This document shows, piece after piece, positions 42,171 through 52,755 of a stretch of DNA of 64,000 bases. The notes under the pieces were generated by a model. It ran no database searches, had not been told where the DNA came from, and saw nothing but the letters and a program-made list of their open reading frames with translations. This DNA is from an uncultured Tenacibaculum sp. (GTDB taxonomy: Bacteria > Bacteroidota > Bacteroidia > Flavobacteriales > Flavobacteriaceae), in contig CANMIL010000005.1 of the NCBI GenBank assembly GCA_947497895.1, positions 62,001 to 126,000 on the forward strand, in the 5' to 3' direction. A program made the translations under genes and the position numbers. Numbering within the stretch: position 1 is the first letter of the stretch; each line of letters starts with the position of its first letter.

Positions 42171-43082
42171 ATGCAACATTTTAAAACTTTATCGTCCTAT
42201 TTAGAATATTTAGAGTTACCTCCATCCGAACATCCGATGTTGAGTATTTTCAATTCAAAAGGTGACGGTTACCTACCATGCCCTAGAGAAAGTTCTCCTC
42301 CAATAACTAATGATTGTTATACCATAAGTTTTAAAAAATATGTAAAAGGAAACTTGAACTATGGACGCACAAAGTATGATTTCGCTAATGGCGCTTTAAT
42401 TTTCATTTCCCCTAGACAGGTATTATCTTGGGATAAAACAGTTGTTTTTGAACAGAAAGGCTTTTCTATAAACTTTCATGAAGATTTTCTTAAAGGAACA
42501 GAATTATCTCAAAAAATAAAGAAATATAGTTTCTTTTCTTATTCAATAAATGAAGCGTTACACCTTTCTCCAAAAGAAGAAAAGCAAATAGAAACAATTG
42601 TAGAGAATATTGAAAATGAATATTTAAACAATCAAGACAAGTTCAGCAAAGAAATTATTATATCTCAATTAAATACTCTATTAAAATATGCTAATCGGTT
42701 TTATGAAAGACAGTTTTTAAACAGAATAGAAATTTCTAATGATCTTTTAGAAAAATTTAATCTGTATTTATCCGAATATTTTGAATCAGAACAACCAGTG
42801 GAAAACGGCATACCCAGTATTGAACAAATCGCAAAAAAGATGTCAATATCACAACGATACTTGAGTGATACACTTAAAAGAGAAACTGGTAAAACTTCAA
42901 CAGAACATTTACACTATTATTTAATTGATAAGGCAAAAAACATCTTATTACAACCGAAGAAAAGTATTGCCGAAGTAGCCTACGAACTTGGATTCGATTA
43001 CCCTCCCTATTTTTCGCGATTATTTAAAAAGAAAGAAGGAATAAGTCCAAAGGCATATAGAAAAAAATATAACTTAAATTAA
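42171..43082 (+). CDS. AraC family transcriptional regulator
   Basis: 303 residues. The N-terminal half is a cupin-like sensor domain (FISPRQVLSWD). The C-terminal HTH pair (about 210-300) has IEQIAKKMSISQRYLSDTLKRETG and SIAEVAYELGFDYPPYFSRLFKKKEG with the ending SPKAYRKK. It lies 9 bp after the SDR and 4 bp before the small membrane protein, so it probably controls its own operon, with the SDR as target. Effector unknown. Confidence 0.92.
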   Translation: MQHFKTLSSYLEYLELPPSEHPMLSIFNSKGDGYLPCPRESSPPITNDCYTISFKKYVKGNLNYGRTKYDFANGALIFISPRQVLSWDKTVVFEQKGFSINFHEDFLKGTELSQKIKKYSFFSYSINEALHLSPKEEKQIETIVENIENEYLNNQDKFSKEIIISQLNTLLKYANRFYERQFLNRIEISNDLLEKFNLYLSEYFESEQPVENGIPSIEQIAKKMSISQRYLSDTLKRETGKTSTEHLHYYLIDKAKNILLQPKKSIAEVAYELGFDYPPYFSRLFKKKEGISPKAYRKKYNLN

Positions 43083-43086
43083 AAAG

Positions 43087-43587
43087 ATGGAAATCGTAAA
43101 ACTAGCTGTAGAATGGGCTAAAGATGAAGTTTTGTCTTCAAAAATCTTTATTCTTTTTGGTATTCTATTTATTATAACATCAGTAGGTTTTTGGCAACTC
43201 GGGAAGACTGAAGTAGCAAGAGCTTTTATTTATCCAGTTTTAATTGCTGGCATCCTACTATTGGCTGCAGGAGTCAGTTTTTATTTTAGTAACAAATCAA
43301 GAGTGTCAAATTTTAAAACTGAATATAAAGCCAATCCTAGTGGATTCATATCATCAGAAATTAAGCGTACAGAAAAAACAATCAATGAATATCGAAACAC
43401 TGCGTTTAAAGTTTTTCCCGTTATTATAGCAATAGCCGCTATAACCATCATTTTTATAGACAAACCTATCTGGCGTGCCATTTGTATAACTGTTATTGCT
43501 TTTATGACAATTCTTTTATGGATTGACAGCAATGCTCTTTCTCGAATTGAAACCTATCAAAATGAATTGAAATCAACAGTTAAGTAG
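43087..43587 (+). CDS. Four-TM small membrane protein, unknown function
   Basis: 166 residues with membrane helices at about 20-36, 46-66, 104-121 and 125-142. It follows the AraC gene by 4 bp and is part of the SDR-AraC operon. The FNKSRVSNFKTEYKANPSGF loop and ERTEKTINEYR segment are hydrophilic and face one side. I recognise no domain. Confidence 0.75.
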   Translation: MEIVKLAVEWAKDEVLSSKIFILFGILFIITSVGFWQLGKTEVARAFIYPVLIAGILLLAAGVSFYFSNKSRVSNFKTEYKANPSGFISSEIKRTEKTINEYRNTAFKVFPVIIAIAAITIIFIDKPIWRAICITVIAFMTILLWIDSNALSRIETYQNELKSTVK

Positions 43588-43794
43588 ATTGTGAAAAAGT
43601 GAATAATTAAAGAACCTCTTTTAACAACTAGCGAACTCAAACATAAAAGGGTATTTTTAATCAGTTTTATTGATAGAATTTACTACATGGAATTAAACCT
43701 AACAAAAAAATAATATGACACTTAAAAATAAGATCCAATAAAAGTTTATTATTTTAACCTTTGAATTTTATAATACATTGAAAACTGAATCATC

Positions 43795-45132
43795 ATGAAG
43801 AAACTTGTGTTTACGTTAACCATAGCGCTTCTTATAAATCCTTTTTTATCTTACGCTCAAGATTTATTGCAATCAGGACCAATGGTTGGCTACTCAACCA
43901 TGATGGAAGCCTTACTTTGGGTACAAACGAAAAAGCCTGCTGAAGTCCGTTTTGAATACTTTGATCAACACAACCCTAAAGAACGATTTAAAACAGAAAC
44001 CTATACTACCTCAGCAAAAGATGGATTCGTAGCAAAGTTAATAGCCAATAAAATCCTACCTGGGAAGAAATATAATTACGAACTTTTCATTAATAACAAG
44101 CGTATTAAAAGGGACTATCCTATGGAGTTCCAATCGCAATCACTATGGCAATGGCGTACAGATCCTCCTGAGGTAAACTTCGCTATTGGTAGCTGTAATT
44201 ATGTTAATGAAGAACGTTTTGACCGACCTGGAAGACCCTACGGAAGCGATCATAGCATATTTAACACTATTCATAAAAAAGACCCAGATTTTATGCTTTG
44301 GTTAGGCGACAACACGTATTTGAGAGAAGTAGATTGGAATTCGAGAACTGGTTTTTTACATCGATATACCCATACACGCTCCCTTCCCGAAATGCAACCG
44401 TTATTAGCTTCTACTCATAATTATGCTATTTGGGATGATCATGATTTTGGTCCAAACGATGCAGATGGTAGCTATTGGTTAAAGGAAACTGCTTCTGAAA
44501 TATTTAAGTTATTCTGGGGAAACCCTAACTATGATGTAATTGGAGAAGGTGGAATTACAGGAAGTTTTCAATGGGCTGATCTTCAATTTTTTCTTTTAGA
44601 TAATCGTTATTACCGCACTTCTAACAAGAATTTTACTGAAACCAGACAAATGCTTGGTAAAAAACAAATTGATTGGCTCATTAATGCTTTAAGCTCTAGT
44701 CAAGCTCCATTCAAATTTATTGTCATTGGAGGACAAGTACTAAGTACAGAAGCTTGGTATGAAAACCATGCGACCTTCGCTGACGAGAGACATTACCTTT
44801 TGCAAAAGATCAGAGAAGCTAAAATTGAAGGTGTCGTCTTTTTGGACGGTGACAGACACCATACAATTCTAAGTCGCTATAAAGAAAATAAGGATGTTTA
44901 TCCTCTTTATGACTTAACCTGTTCATCCTTAACTGCCGGAGCATATAACAGAAAAGAGCCATTAAATACCAATGGAATAGAAGATACTTTTATAGGACAG
45001 CACAATTTTGGTATTCTAAATGTTAGCGGTCCTAGAAAAGATAGAGTGCTTAAAATAACCATCTTTGACAAGGATGGTAATTCTCTTTGGACACAAAACA
45101 TTCATGCGAAAGACTTGAAATATAGAAAATAA
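43795..45132 (+). CDS. PhoD-like alkaline phosphatase/phosphodiesterase
   Basis: 445 residues with a signal peptide (1-21, SYAQD). A beta-sandwich (about 25-120, MMEALLWVQTKKPAEVRFEY) precedes the metallophosphatase core. Metal-binding segments are NFAIGSCNYVN, MLWLGDNTYLREVDW, YAIWDDHDFGPNDADGS, and VVFLDGDRHHTIL. It probably hydrolyses phosphate esters or diesters in the periplasm, in the Ca/Fe-dependent PhoD manner. No Pho-box was identified. Single-gene unit with 207 bp of gene-free DNA upstream. Confidence 0.92.
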   Translation: MKKLVFTLTIALLINPFLSYAQDLLQSGPMVGYSTMMEALLWVQTKKPAEVRFEYFDQHNPKERFKTETYTTSAKDGFVAKLIANKILPGKKYNYELFINNKRIKRDYPMEFQSQSLWQWRTDPPEVNFAIGSCNYVNEERFDRPGRPYGSDHSIFNTIHKKDPDFMLWLGDNTYLREVDWNSRTGFLHRYTHTRSLPEMQPLLASTHNYAIWDDHDFGPNDADGSYWLKETASEIFKLFWGNPNYDVIGEGGITGSFQWADLQFFLLDNRYYRTSNKNFTETRQMLGKKQIDWLINALSSSQAPFKFIVIGGQVLSTEAWYENHATFADERHYLLQKIREAKIEGVVFLDGDRHHTILSRYKENKDVYPLYDLTCSSLTAGAYNRKEPLNTNGIEDTFIGQHNFGILNVSGPRKDRVLKITIFDKDGNSLWTQNIHAKDLKYRK

Positions 45133-45212
45133 ACAAGGAGATTAGCTATAATTCTTATTATTATTAATTTCTAACCTCTGATATAGTCTAATTTAAAAAC
45201 ATCATTATAAGT

Positions 45213-45722
45213 TTGAATAATAGTGTTTTAGTCTTAACAGGAGCCTGCGGAGTTGGTAAATCAACAATTGGAAAAGCATGGGCTAAAAATAAAAAAGGAG
45301 TCTGTATTGAATCTGACTACTTTACTGAATGGATTCATGATGGTCACCCTATCTCAACAGAATATTTTCTAACTACTGAAAAGTTGATAGCTGAATTGTC
45401 TTGGGCATGTGCAGAAACCTATCTTAAAAATGGATTTTCTGTAGCTATTGAGAATGTTTGGTCTCCCAAAGGATTCGACTTCCTTAAAGATAAGATTGGA
45501 AAAAACGCTTTAGTCAATGAATTCAGATTTGTTCATTTAAAGTGCGATTTGGAAGAAAATCTCATCAGAGACAATCAAAGGGCATCCGATAATCAAATGA
45601 AAGAGCGGGTTGAAATTGTCAAATTAGAACTTGAAGATTACACTTGGCAAGATTATGTTCATATAATAGATTCAAGTTCTAAATCAATCGAAGAAACACT
45701 GTCAATCATAGCGTCTATATAA
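45213..45722 (+). CDS. P-loop kinase/AAA-type ATP-binding protein
   Basis: 169 residues. The Walker A motif LTGACGVGKSTIG begins at residue ~8, then a DxxY-type segment (IESDYFTEWIHDG) and VAIENVWSPKGFDFL, as in small-molecule kinases such as gluconate, shikimate or chloramphenicol kinases. The LKCDLEENLIRDNQRA stretch forms the lid region. The start is a TTG: no in-frame ATG occurs before the P-loop, so either this TTG or another rare codon must be used. Substrate unknown. A terminator follows at once. Confidence 0.8.
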   Translation: MNNSVLVLTGACGVGKSTIGKAWAKNKKGVCIESDYFTEWIHDGHPISTEYFLTTEKLIAELSWACAETYLKNGFSVAIENVWSPKGFDFLKDKIGKNALVNEFRFVHLKCDLEENLIRDNQRASDNQMKERVEIVKLELEDYTWQDYVHIIDSSSKSIEETLSIIASI

Positions 45723-45755
45723 AAGAGAGCTTAGTTCAACTGACTCTTTCTTTTA
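45722..45755 (+). terminator. Terminator after the P-loop kinase gene
   Basis: AAAGAG...CTCTTT with an inner AGTT/AACT pair, followed by CTTTTAC. It begins at the stop codon. Confidence 0.65.
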
Positions 45756-45922
45756 CGTTTCCCTACTTCTTCCCTGAATTGCTAGAGGTTATAACTAACA
45801 AAAAAGTTTTGGTTATCTTAGCACTGAGTTGCAATTATCTATACAGTTGCTATTCATTTTTAAAATCAACTTGTAAATAAGACCTACGTCTTTTTACTTT
45901 AACTACAACCCGAAACAACTAC

Positions 45923-48900
45923 ATGAAAACGCTAAAGCTTCTTGTAATTTGCATGCTACTACTTCCATTAACCAATCATGCACAAAAAACAAAAAAGAAA
46001 ACCAAAGAACCTATAGTAAAAATTACAGATTCATTATTTCACGGCTTAAAATGGAGGAATATTGGACCTTTTCGAGGTGGTAGAAGTGTCGCTTGTTCCG
46101 GAGTAATTGGAAAGCCTCACACCTACTACATGGGATCAACCGGAGGAGGTATTTTTAAAACCACCGATGATGGTATTACTTGGAAAAATATTTCTGACAA
46201 CTATTTTAAAACCGGATCGGTCGGAGCTCTTGCCGTTTCAGAAAGTGACACTAATATTATTGTTGTTGGAATGGGAGAACATGCTGCTCGTGGGGTTATG
46301 ACTTCAATGGGTGATGGTGTTTATAAATCAATGGATGCCGGGAAAACCTGGACTCATCTAGGTTTGGAGAAAACTCGTCATATTTCTGATGTTATCATTC
46401 ACCCTACAAATCCAGATATTATCTATGTAGCAGCACAAGGTGCTCAATATGCTCCTACGCAAGAAAGAGGAATTTATAGAACAACCGATGGAGGAAAATC
46501 TTGGAATAAACTTCTTTTTGTAAATAACTCAACAGGAGCATCTTCTTTATCTATGGATATGACAAATCCGAGAATTTTATACGCTTCTATGTGGGAACAT
46601 CGACGTTTTCCTTGGGTAATCGAATCGGGAGGAAAACATTCTGGTTTATACAAATCAACTGATGGAGGGGAAACATGGACAAAAATGGAAACAGGACTAC
46701 CAAAGGAGTTTGGGAAATCTGGAATTTCAGTTTCAAGAGCAAACCCAGAAAGAGTATTTGCTGTTATAGAGGCAGAAGGGAAAAAAGGTGGTGTGTATCG
46801 TTCTGATGATGCTGGAAAGAAATGGAAACAAGTGAATAAAGACCGTGTGAACATTGCTCGTTCTTGGTATTATATGGAAATTTTTGCCGATCCTCAAAAC
46901 GAAAATGTGGTTTATGTTTTAAACGCCCCAGTAATGAAATCTATCGATGGTGGAAAATCTTTTTCAAATATTCCTGTTCCTCATGGAGACAATCATCATC
47001 TTTGGATCAACCCTTATGACAATAAAAACCTCATCAATTCTAACGACGGAGGTGCAAATATTTCTTTCAATGGCGGAAAAAGTTGGAGTACCCAGCAGAA
47101 TCAAGCTACTGCTCAGTTCTATCGCGTTATTACCGACAATTTAGTCCCCTATAACGTTTATGGAGGTCAACAAGATAATTCAGCAATAGCCATTGCTAGT
47201 CGAACAAACGATGGTGGTATCGATTGGAAAGACTGGTATTCTGTTGCCGGGGGCGAAAGCGCTTTTATAGCTTTTGATCCAGACAATCCAGAAACTGTTT
47301 ACGGAGGAACTTATCAAGGAAACATTAGTAAATGGACCAAATTATCAAGGGAACAAAAATCTATCAAAGAATACCCTGAACTGGGATTAGGTATTGCTCC
47401 GAAAGATTCTAAATATCGTTATAACTGGAATGCGCCAATTATTTCTTCTCCTCACAATAGACAAACTATTTATCATGCAGGGAATGTTGTTTTTAAAACA
47501 ACCGATGAAGGAACGAGTTGGGATGTTATAAGTCCTGATTTAACGAAAAACGAAAAAGATAAGCATGGTCAAGGTGGAGCGCCTTTTACGAATGAAGCCG
47601 CTGGAGGAGAAAACTACAATACAATTACTTCTTTGGTAGAATCACAACATGAAAAAGGAGTGATTTATGCGGGTACTGATGATGGTTTAGTACACATTAC
47701 AAAAAATGACGGAGCTAACTGGGAAAACATTACTCCTAAAGAAATTAAAGATGGTATTATAAATAGCATTGACATTTCTGAATATGATCCAGCAGTTGCT
47801 TATATCGTTGTTATGAGATACAAATCACTGGATTTAAACTCATATATTTTTAAGACCTCTAACTATGGAAAATCTTGGAAGAAAATCGTAAATGGTATGG
47901 ATGATCCTAATGGTTTTACAAGAGTTGTTAGAGCCGATAAAAAGAGAAAAGGGCTGTTATATGCAGGTACGGAAACTGGATTGTATATTTCGAATGATGA
48001 TGGTAACCATTGGCAGCGTGTCAAGTTAAACTTACCGGTAGTTGCTATTAACGATCTTACTATTCAAGATAATGATTTGGTTGCAGCAACTTCTGGTCGT
48101 GGATTTTGGATTTTAGATGATTTAAGTACTTTCCAAAATATGACTGAAGAAAGTAAAACACTTCAATTGTTTCAACCTAAACCAACCTATCGCATTTTTG
48201 GTGGGGTTTCAAAAGCTCCAAGACAAGGGCGAAACCCTAAAAGTGGAGTTACTTTCGATTATTACCTAAACAAGGACGTTGATACTCTTGATTTAAAATT
48301 GGAAGTTATACAAGGCCCTAAGGTAATACGAACGTATACCAACAAAAAACCAAAGAATTTTAAATCTTGGCCAGGTGGACCGTCGAAACCACAAGTTCTA
48401 CCTTCGAAGAAAGGTTATCATAGATTTACATGGGATTTTGGTAGAGAAGCTATTCCTGCTATAAACAAAGTTTTTGTCTTTGGTGGACTTTCAGGATCAA
48501 GTGTTGCCCCAGGTAAGTATACTTTACGATTATCACTGGATGGAGAAAGTGTAGAAAAGATAGCTACTATTCTTCCAAATCCTTCAGTTAAATCAACACC
48601 AGAAGATTTTGCAGAACAACAAGATTTGTTGGTAAATATTGAGACTATCTTAAGAAACATGCATAAATCTGTAAATCAAATGCGCTCAGCAAAAACACAA
48701 TTAAAAACATATGCTGAACTCTTGAAAGATAATGACAATGCCAAAAGTTTGCTTGAAAAAGGAGAAGAGTTGCAAAAACGTATTAACACTTGGGAAGAAA
48801 ATCTAATACAAGAAAAACAAAAAACTTTCCAAGACGTCATCAATTTTAACAACAAGTTAAATTCTCAACTTTTACAACTTATGGGATATATCAATCAAGC

Positions 48901-49066
48901 TGATCCAAAAGTTACCAAAGGTGCCAAAGAACGTTTTAGAGACCTTATAATTGATTGGAATTTGTATAAAAATGAGCGAGATGCCATTATCAACAATGAA
49001 ATGGACGCTTATAACAAGCTATATAAATCATTAAACATACCAGCGTTGATACTTAAGAAAAAATAA
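45923..49066 (+). CDS. Large secreted BNR/sortilin-type (Vps10-like) propeller protein
   Basis: 1047 residues with a signal peptide (1-20, TNHAQ). From about residue 40 to 700 it is built of BNR/Asp-box repeats such as [55 protein letters not shown] and [11 protein letters not shown], which form one or two beta propellers. After them, a beta domain (about 740-880) and a long helical C-terminus (about 890-1000, with [19 protein letters not shown]) follow. No sorting domain of the type IX secretion system is evident at the end. Such proteins are annotated as 'glycosyl hydrolase' or 'sortilin' without known activity. Likely a periplasmic or surface protein; single-gene unit with a terminator. 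Confidence 0.85.
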   Translation: MKTLKLLVICMLLLPLTNHAQKTKKKTKEPIVKITDSLFHGLKWRNIGPFRGGRSVACSGVIGKPHTYYMGSTGGGIFKTTDDGITWKNISDNYFKTGSVGALAVSESDTNIIVVGMGEHAARGVMTSMGDGVYKSMDAGKTWTHLGLEKTRHISDVIIHPTNPDIIYVAAQGAQYAPTQERGIYRTTDGGKSWNKLLFVNNSTGASSLSMDMTNPRILYASMWEHRRFPWVIESGGKHSGLYKSTDGGETWTKMETGLPKEFGKSGISVSRANPERVFAVIEAEGKKGGVYRSDDAGKKWKQVNKDRVNIARSWYYMEIFADPQNENVVYVLNAPVMKSIDGGKSFSNIPVPHGDNHHLWINPYDNKNLINSNDGGANISFNGGKSWSTQQNQATAQFYRVITDNLVPYNVYGGQQDNSAIAIASRTNDGGIDWKDWYSVAGGESAFIAFDPDNPETVYGGTYQGNISKWTKLSREQKSIKEYPELGLGIAPKDSKYRYNWNAPIISSPHNRQTIYHAGNVVFKTTDEGTSWDVISPDLTKNEKDKHGQGGAPFTNEAAGGENYNTITSLVESQHEKGVIYAGTDDGLVHITKNDGANWENITPKEIKDGIINSIDISEYDPAVAYIVVMRYKSLDLNSYIFKTSNYGKSWKKIVNGMDDPNGFTRVVRADKKRKGLLYAGTETGLYISNDDGNHWQRVKLNLPVVAINDLTIQDNDLVAATSGRGFWILDDLSTFQNMTEESKTLQLFQPKPTYRIFGGVSKAPRQGRNPKSGVTFDYYLNKDVDTLDLKLEVIQGPKVIRTYTNKKPKNFKSWPGGPSKPQVLPSKKGYHRFTWDFGREAIPAINKVFVFGGLSGSSVAPGKYTLRLSLDGESVEKIATILPNPSVKSTPEDFAEQQDLLVNIETILRNMHKSVNQMRSAKTQLKTYAELLKDNDNAKSLLEKGEELQKRINTWEENLIQEKQKTFQDVINFNNKLNSQLLQLMGYINQADPKVTKGAKERFRDLIIDWNLYKNERDAIINNEMDAYNKLYKSLNIPALILKKK

Positions 49067-49081
49067 AAACACTATTCAGGT

Positions 49082-49120
49082 AAAGGAGGTATTAAAATAG
49101 TTAACCCTCCTTTTCTTTTT
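49082..49120 (+). terminator. Terminator after the BNR/sortilin-type gene
   Basis: AAAGGAGG...CCTCCTTT followed by TCTTTTTC, ~15 bp after the stop. Confidence 0.75.
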
Positions 49121-49221
49121 CTTCATATGTAAAGGTTTTATTTTTAAATAATTAATCAATTTTCTTGTAATAGATTTCAATATTATAACGATGAAAACTA
49201 ATTTTTATGGGGCATCATGCC

Positions 49222-49252
49222 TTGAAATATCTGGGTTATAGCATTATCTTTA
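49222..49252 (+). promoter_or_regulatory. Promoter of the DUF4198-HupE operon
   Basis: TTG at 49222, 20 bp, then TATCTTTA at 49245-49252, ~40 bp before the ATG. The spacing fits a Bacteroidota -33/-7 promoter. Confidence 0.5.
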
Positions 49253-49293
49253 CCAGATAAAATTTAGATAAAAACAACAATTAATATTGAACT

Positions 49294-50346
49294 ATGAACC
49301 TAAATATAAAAGCACTTTCAAAAGTGCTTAAAAACCCCATTTATTTACTATTATTTCTAGGTGTTTTATATAGCCATGATTTGTATATAAAAATGGAGAC
49401 CTATTTTTTAAAACCGAATCAAAAAGCTACTCTTAACTTATACAATGGAACATTTGATAGTAGTGAAAACACCATTGCTCTCGACCGCATATCAGATGCT
49501 TCCTTTGTTTCACAAGGTAAAAGAATCGCCATTGAATCGAATCAATGGAAAGATCAAGACAGTACAATTACTCAAGTAAACTTCAACACAGGAAAAGCAG
49601 GTACTTACGTTGCTGGTATATCAACAAAGGCAAGAAGTATTAAGCTTGAAGCAAATGAATTTAATGATTACCTAAAACACGATGGAGTTTTAGATATCTT
49701 AAAACATCGTACGGATAACAATTTACTAGACCAAGATGCGATTGAGAGTTATCAGAAACATGTTAAGGCTATTTATCAAGTTGGAAATACTAAAACCAAC
49801 GATTGGAATACAATTTTAGGTTACCCAATTGAATTTGTTCCGTTGGCCAATCCTTATGAAAAATATAGTGGTGAAAAACTTGCAGTAAAATTACTTGTTG
49901 ATGGAAAACCTCTTCCTAATCAATTAGTATTTGCTGACTATGTTCCGACTGGTCATAGTCATGATGATCATGATCACAAGCACGGCGAAAACGATCACAA
50001 TAAAGACGACCATCATCATACACACAAATCTGATTCAACTGAAGGACATACTCATACGAATGGACAACAACTACGCACAGATGAGCAAGGGGTAATTACT
50101 GTAGACTTACCTAAGGACGGAATTTACTATTTAAGAACAATCTACATGGTAAATGTTACCGACAATGATGAGTTTACTCATGAATCGAAATGGGCTACAC
50201 TTACCTTTGAAGTAACTCACAAGCACGACGCAACAACACATACTCATGATCACGATCATGAAGAAGGTATTCCTACTTGGGCATTCATTCTTGGTAGTAT
50301 ATTAATTATAGGAGTGTTCTTTTTAATCTTCAGAAAAAAGGATTAA
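49294..50346 (+). CDS. DUF4198 family protein with His-rich segment (metal-related, periplasmic)
   Basis: 350 residues. An N-terminal hydrophobic signal/anchor (about 12-30) is followed by a DUF4198-type beta domain (ETYFLKPNQKATLNLYNGTF, LVDGKPLPNQLVFADYVP). A 40-residue insert rich in His/Asp (HSHDDHDHKHGEN, HHHTHKSDSTEGHTHT) lies near residues 220-260. A second His stretch (THTHDHDHEEG) stands just before the C-terminal membrane helix (about 325-345). Such proteins occur with nickel, cobalt or copper uptake and storage systems. It overlaps the next gene by one base, a HupE-type membrane protein, so they are a functional pair. The metal cannot be read from the sequence. Confidence 0.85.
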   Translation: MNLNIKALSKVLKNPIYLLLFLGVLYSHDLYIKMETYFLKPNQKATLNLYNGTFDSSENTIALDRISDASFVSQGKRIAIESNQWKDQDSTITQVNFNTGKAGTYVAGISTKARSIKLEANEFNDYLKHDGVLDILKHRTDNNLLDQDAIESYQKHVKAIYQVGNTKTNDWNTILGYPIEFVPLANPYEKYSGEKLAVKLLVDGKPLPNQLVFADYVPTGHSHDDHDHKHGENDHNKDDHHHTHKSDSTEGHTHTNGQQLRTDEQGVITVDLPKDGIYYLRTIYMVNVTDNDEFTHESKWATLTFEVTHKHDATTHTHDHDHEEGIPTWAFILGSILIIGVFFLIFRKKD

Positions 50347-51026
50347 TGAAAAAGATGAATTTAAAAAGAGTGCTTTCTCTTTTACTAATTTTTGCTCCTC
50401 TAATGACATTTGCACATGATGTTACCAGCGCAGATCAGGAAATTTTGCGTAACGGTGGTTTACTTGCATATATCCGCGTTGGAGCTACGCATATGCTAAC
50501 AGGATATGACCACTTACTTTTTTTAGCGGGTGTTATCTTCTATTTAAACGGCTTCAAAGACATTTTAAAGTTTATTACCGTATTTACCATTGGTCATTGT
50601 ATTACCTTGATAGGTGCAACCTATATGGGAATCACAGCAAATGAACATTTAGTAGATGCCGTTATCGCCTTGAGTGTTTTATACAAAGGTTTTGAAAACT
50701 TAGGAGGTTTTGAAAAATTAAAAATAAAATCACCTAATTTATTAGCAATGGTCGGAGTTTTTGGTCTAATTCATGGCTTTGGGCTTTCTACTAGACTACA
50801 ATCTTTCGACATAGGTTATGAGCAATTTTTATCTAAAATTTTATGCTTTAATGTTGGTGTAGAGCTAGGGCAGGTTTTAGCGCTAATCCCTATTGTTTTT
50901 ATCATCACTTTATCTAAAAAAAACAAGCAATTCCCAGCATTCTACAAAGCAGTAAACTGGTATTTAGTACTCGCTGGAATTTGGCTATTTATTTATCAAT
51001 TATACGGATACTTTAATGGTCATTAA
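50346..51026 (+). CDS. HupE/UreJ_2 family membrane protein
   Basis: 226 residues with a signal-like N-terminus (ending TFAHD) and six or more membrane helices. The HupE signature is GATHMLTGYDHLLFLAGVIF and, later, FGLIHGFGLSTRLQ with its conserved His. HupE/UreJ members take up nickel or related metals in other bacteria. Co-translation with the His-rich DUF4198 protein (one-base overlap) supports a metal-transport role. A perfect-stem terminator follows. Confidence 0.88.
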   Translation: MKKMNLKRVLSLLLIFAPLMTFAHDVTSADQEILRNGGLLAYIRVGATHMLTGYDHLLFLAGVIFYLNGFKDILKFITVFTIGHCITLIGATYMGITANEHLVDAVIALSVLYKGFENLGGFEKLKIKSPNLLAMVGVFGLIHGFGLSTRLQSFDIGYEQFLSKILCFNVGVELGQVLALIPIVFIITLSKKNKQFPAFYKAVNWYLVLAGIWLFIYQLYGYFNGH

Positions 51027-51056
51027 TATAAATGATCTAAATATTTAATTACTTAT

Positions 51057-51097
51057 TCCCTGTAAACTATATTTCATAAAGTTTACAGGGATTTTTT
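51057..51097 (+). terminator. Terminator of the DUF4198-HupE operon
   Basis: A 12-bp perfect stem TCCCTGTAAACT/AGTTTACAGGGA followed by TTTTTT. Confidence 0.88.
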
Positions 51098-51192
51098 ATT
51101 GTTATCTTCTTTGATGAAAAGCATTATCTTTATCCGAAACAAACAGTTACACCAAACTATTAAACTACCGCTTTAATCTTAAATTATAATAA

Positions 51193-51906
51193 ATGGAATG
51201 TGTTTCATGTAATACTGAACATGATGAAAATTTCTGTCCAAATTGTGGGCAACGAAATGGTGTAATGAGAATTACGATGTCTTCAATTATTGGAAGTACC
51301 CTTTCAACTTTTATAAACATGGATAAAGGATTTCTTTTCAACTTAAAATCCTTATTAATAACACCCAAACAAACAATAACAGATTACATAAAAGGAAAAA
51401 GAAGAGGTATTTTAAACCCAATGTCCTATTTAATTTTATCTATTACTTTTTACATTGTAATAATTACGCTTATTCCCATACCTAAAGATCCTAACCATGT
51501 TGTTAACGTTCCCAAAACTGGAATTGGTAAAATAGCCTATGAAATTGGAATTTTACTACGTGTACACATTAAATATTTTTGGATTTTCTCAATTATCCCT
51601 TTAGGTTCTTCTTTAAGGTTAATCTTTGGGAAATATAATTATCCTGAACACCTTGCCATTAGTTCGTTTATAATTGGTCAGGCAACAATTATTGCAGTTG
51701 TCAGTTATATCCTTTTCAGAATTCCGTTGTTTTTTGATCCAATAGTTTTCGGGGTGATTTCATGGTTAATTTTCAAAATATTTAAACAAAAAAATAATAT
51801 AGGTGAGTCATTAGTTATGACTTTCGCTACCATACTTTTTTTCGTAATTCAATGGTTTATATTCCTTATTTTTATTGGAGTACTAAAAACCCAATTTGAT
51901 TTTTAA
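51193..51906 (+). CDS. DUF3667 domain membrane protein with zinc ribbon
   Basis: 237 residues. The N-terminal zinc ribbon CVSCNTEHDENFCPNCGQ has two CxxC pairs (residues 3-6 and 14-17). Next is the DUF3667 segment (FLFNLKSLLITPKQTITDYI with KGKRRGILNPMSYLI), then five membrane helices. This family is specific to Bacteroidota and its function is unknown. TATCTTTA at 51125 may be the -7 box. Confidence 0.87.
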   Translation: MECVSCNTEHDENFCPNCGQRNGVMRITMSSIIGSTLSTFINMDKGFLFNLKSLLITPKQTITDYIKGKRRGILNPMSYLILSITFYIVIITLIPIPKDPNHVVNVPKTGIGKIAYEIGILLRVHIKYFWIFSIIPLGSSLRLIFGKYNYPEHLAISSFIIGQATIIAVVSYILFRIPLFFDPIVFGVISWLIFKIFKQKNNIGESLVMTFATILFFVIQWFIFLIFIGVLKTQFDF

Positions 51907-52053
51907 TAGCTTATAAACCATGGTATTCATTGAAATAGAACTACTCTCCCTAAACTGATAAACGATTAGTTCTGAACTTAAACAAAAAACAGTAGCTTTA
52001 AATCCACTACGAAGGGGTGGGTAATCATTGTTTTAGCTTCAAAATCGAAATAC

Positions 52054-52665
52054 ATGAAAAAAAACACAAAAAGAATATTGAAATATTTAATAGAATTTTT
52101 AATCGTTACTTTTGGTGTATATCTTGGGGTTTATGCTAGCGAAATACAAAATGAAAAGAAAACAAAAAGCGAAAAAGAAAAATCAATCACTTATATAATT
52201 CAAGAGTTAGAAAGTAATAAGAAAAGTATTGAAGAATCAATCAAGTACCATGAATTAATAAAAAAAGAAATTGACAGTGTTAGTAAAACCTTAAATACAA
52301 AAGATTTGTTTAGTACTTATATTGGAAATGAATCGTTCAGACATACAAAGTTAAAGGGTTGGAACGGACTTAAAATAGCAAACTTACAGAATACTGCCTT
52401 CGAAGCTGCTAAAATTACTGGTGTAATAAGAGAGTTTGATCTTGAGTTTATCCAAAGGCTTTCAAAAATATATAAACACCAAGTAACCTATTCTAAACTT
52501 GGTAACTCAATATTAACAAAAATGATTAATCTAGATTCTTCAACGAAAGTAGTTGATGTAGTTAATGCAATAGAGTTAATGACCTATGATCTATGCAACT
52601 ATGAAAAGTCTATATTAAAAGCAATTGACAAAATGGAAATAGAGAATATAAAAAAGGACCATTAA
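52054..52665 (+). CDS. DUF6090-like membrane-anchored protein
   Basis: 203 residues. One N-terminal membrane helix (about 9-30, YLIEFLIVTFGVYLGVYAS) is followed by a charged coiled-coil-like helix (EIQNEKKTKSEKEKSIT, then YIIQELESNKKSIEESI) and a helical domain containing WNGLKIANLQNTAFEAAK. This layout recurs in flavobacterial proteins of the DUF6090 type. Function unknown. The 147 bp upstream holds no feature I recognise. Confidence 0.7.
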   Translation: MKKNTKRILKYLIEFLIVTFGVYLGVYASEIQNEKKTKSEKEKSITYIIQELESNKKSIEESIKYHELIKKEIDSVSKTLNTKDLFSTYIGNESFRHTKLKGWNGLKIANLQNTAFEAAKITGVIREFDLEFIQRLSKIYKHQVTYSKLGNSILTKMINLDSSTKVVDVVNAIELMTYDLCNYEKSILKAIDKMEIENIKKDH

Positions 52666-52755
52666 AAAAAAATAATCGAGCATTTTTCACTTCCTTTCAA
52701 AAGAGTGTTACGATTCTGAAAAAATTAAGTCTTTCATTAAAATATCAACAAACAA

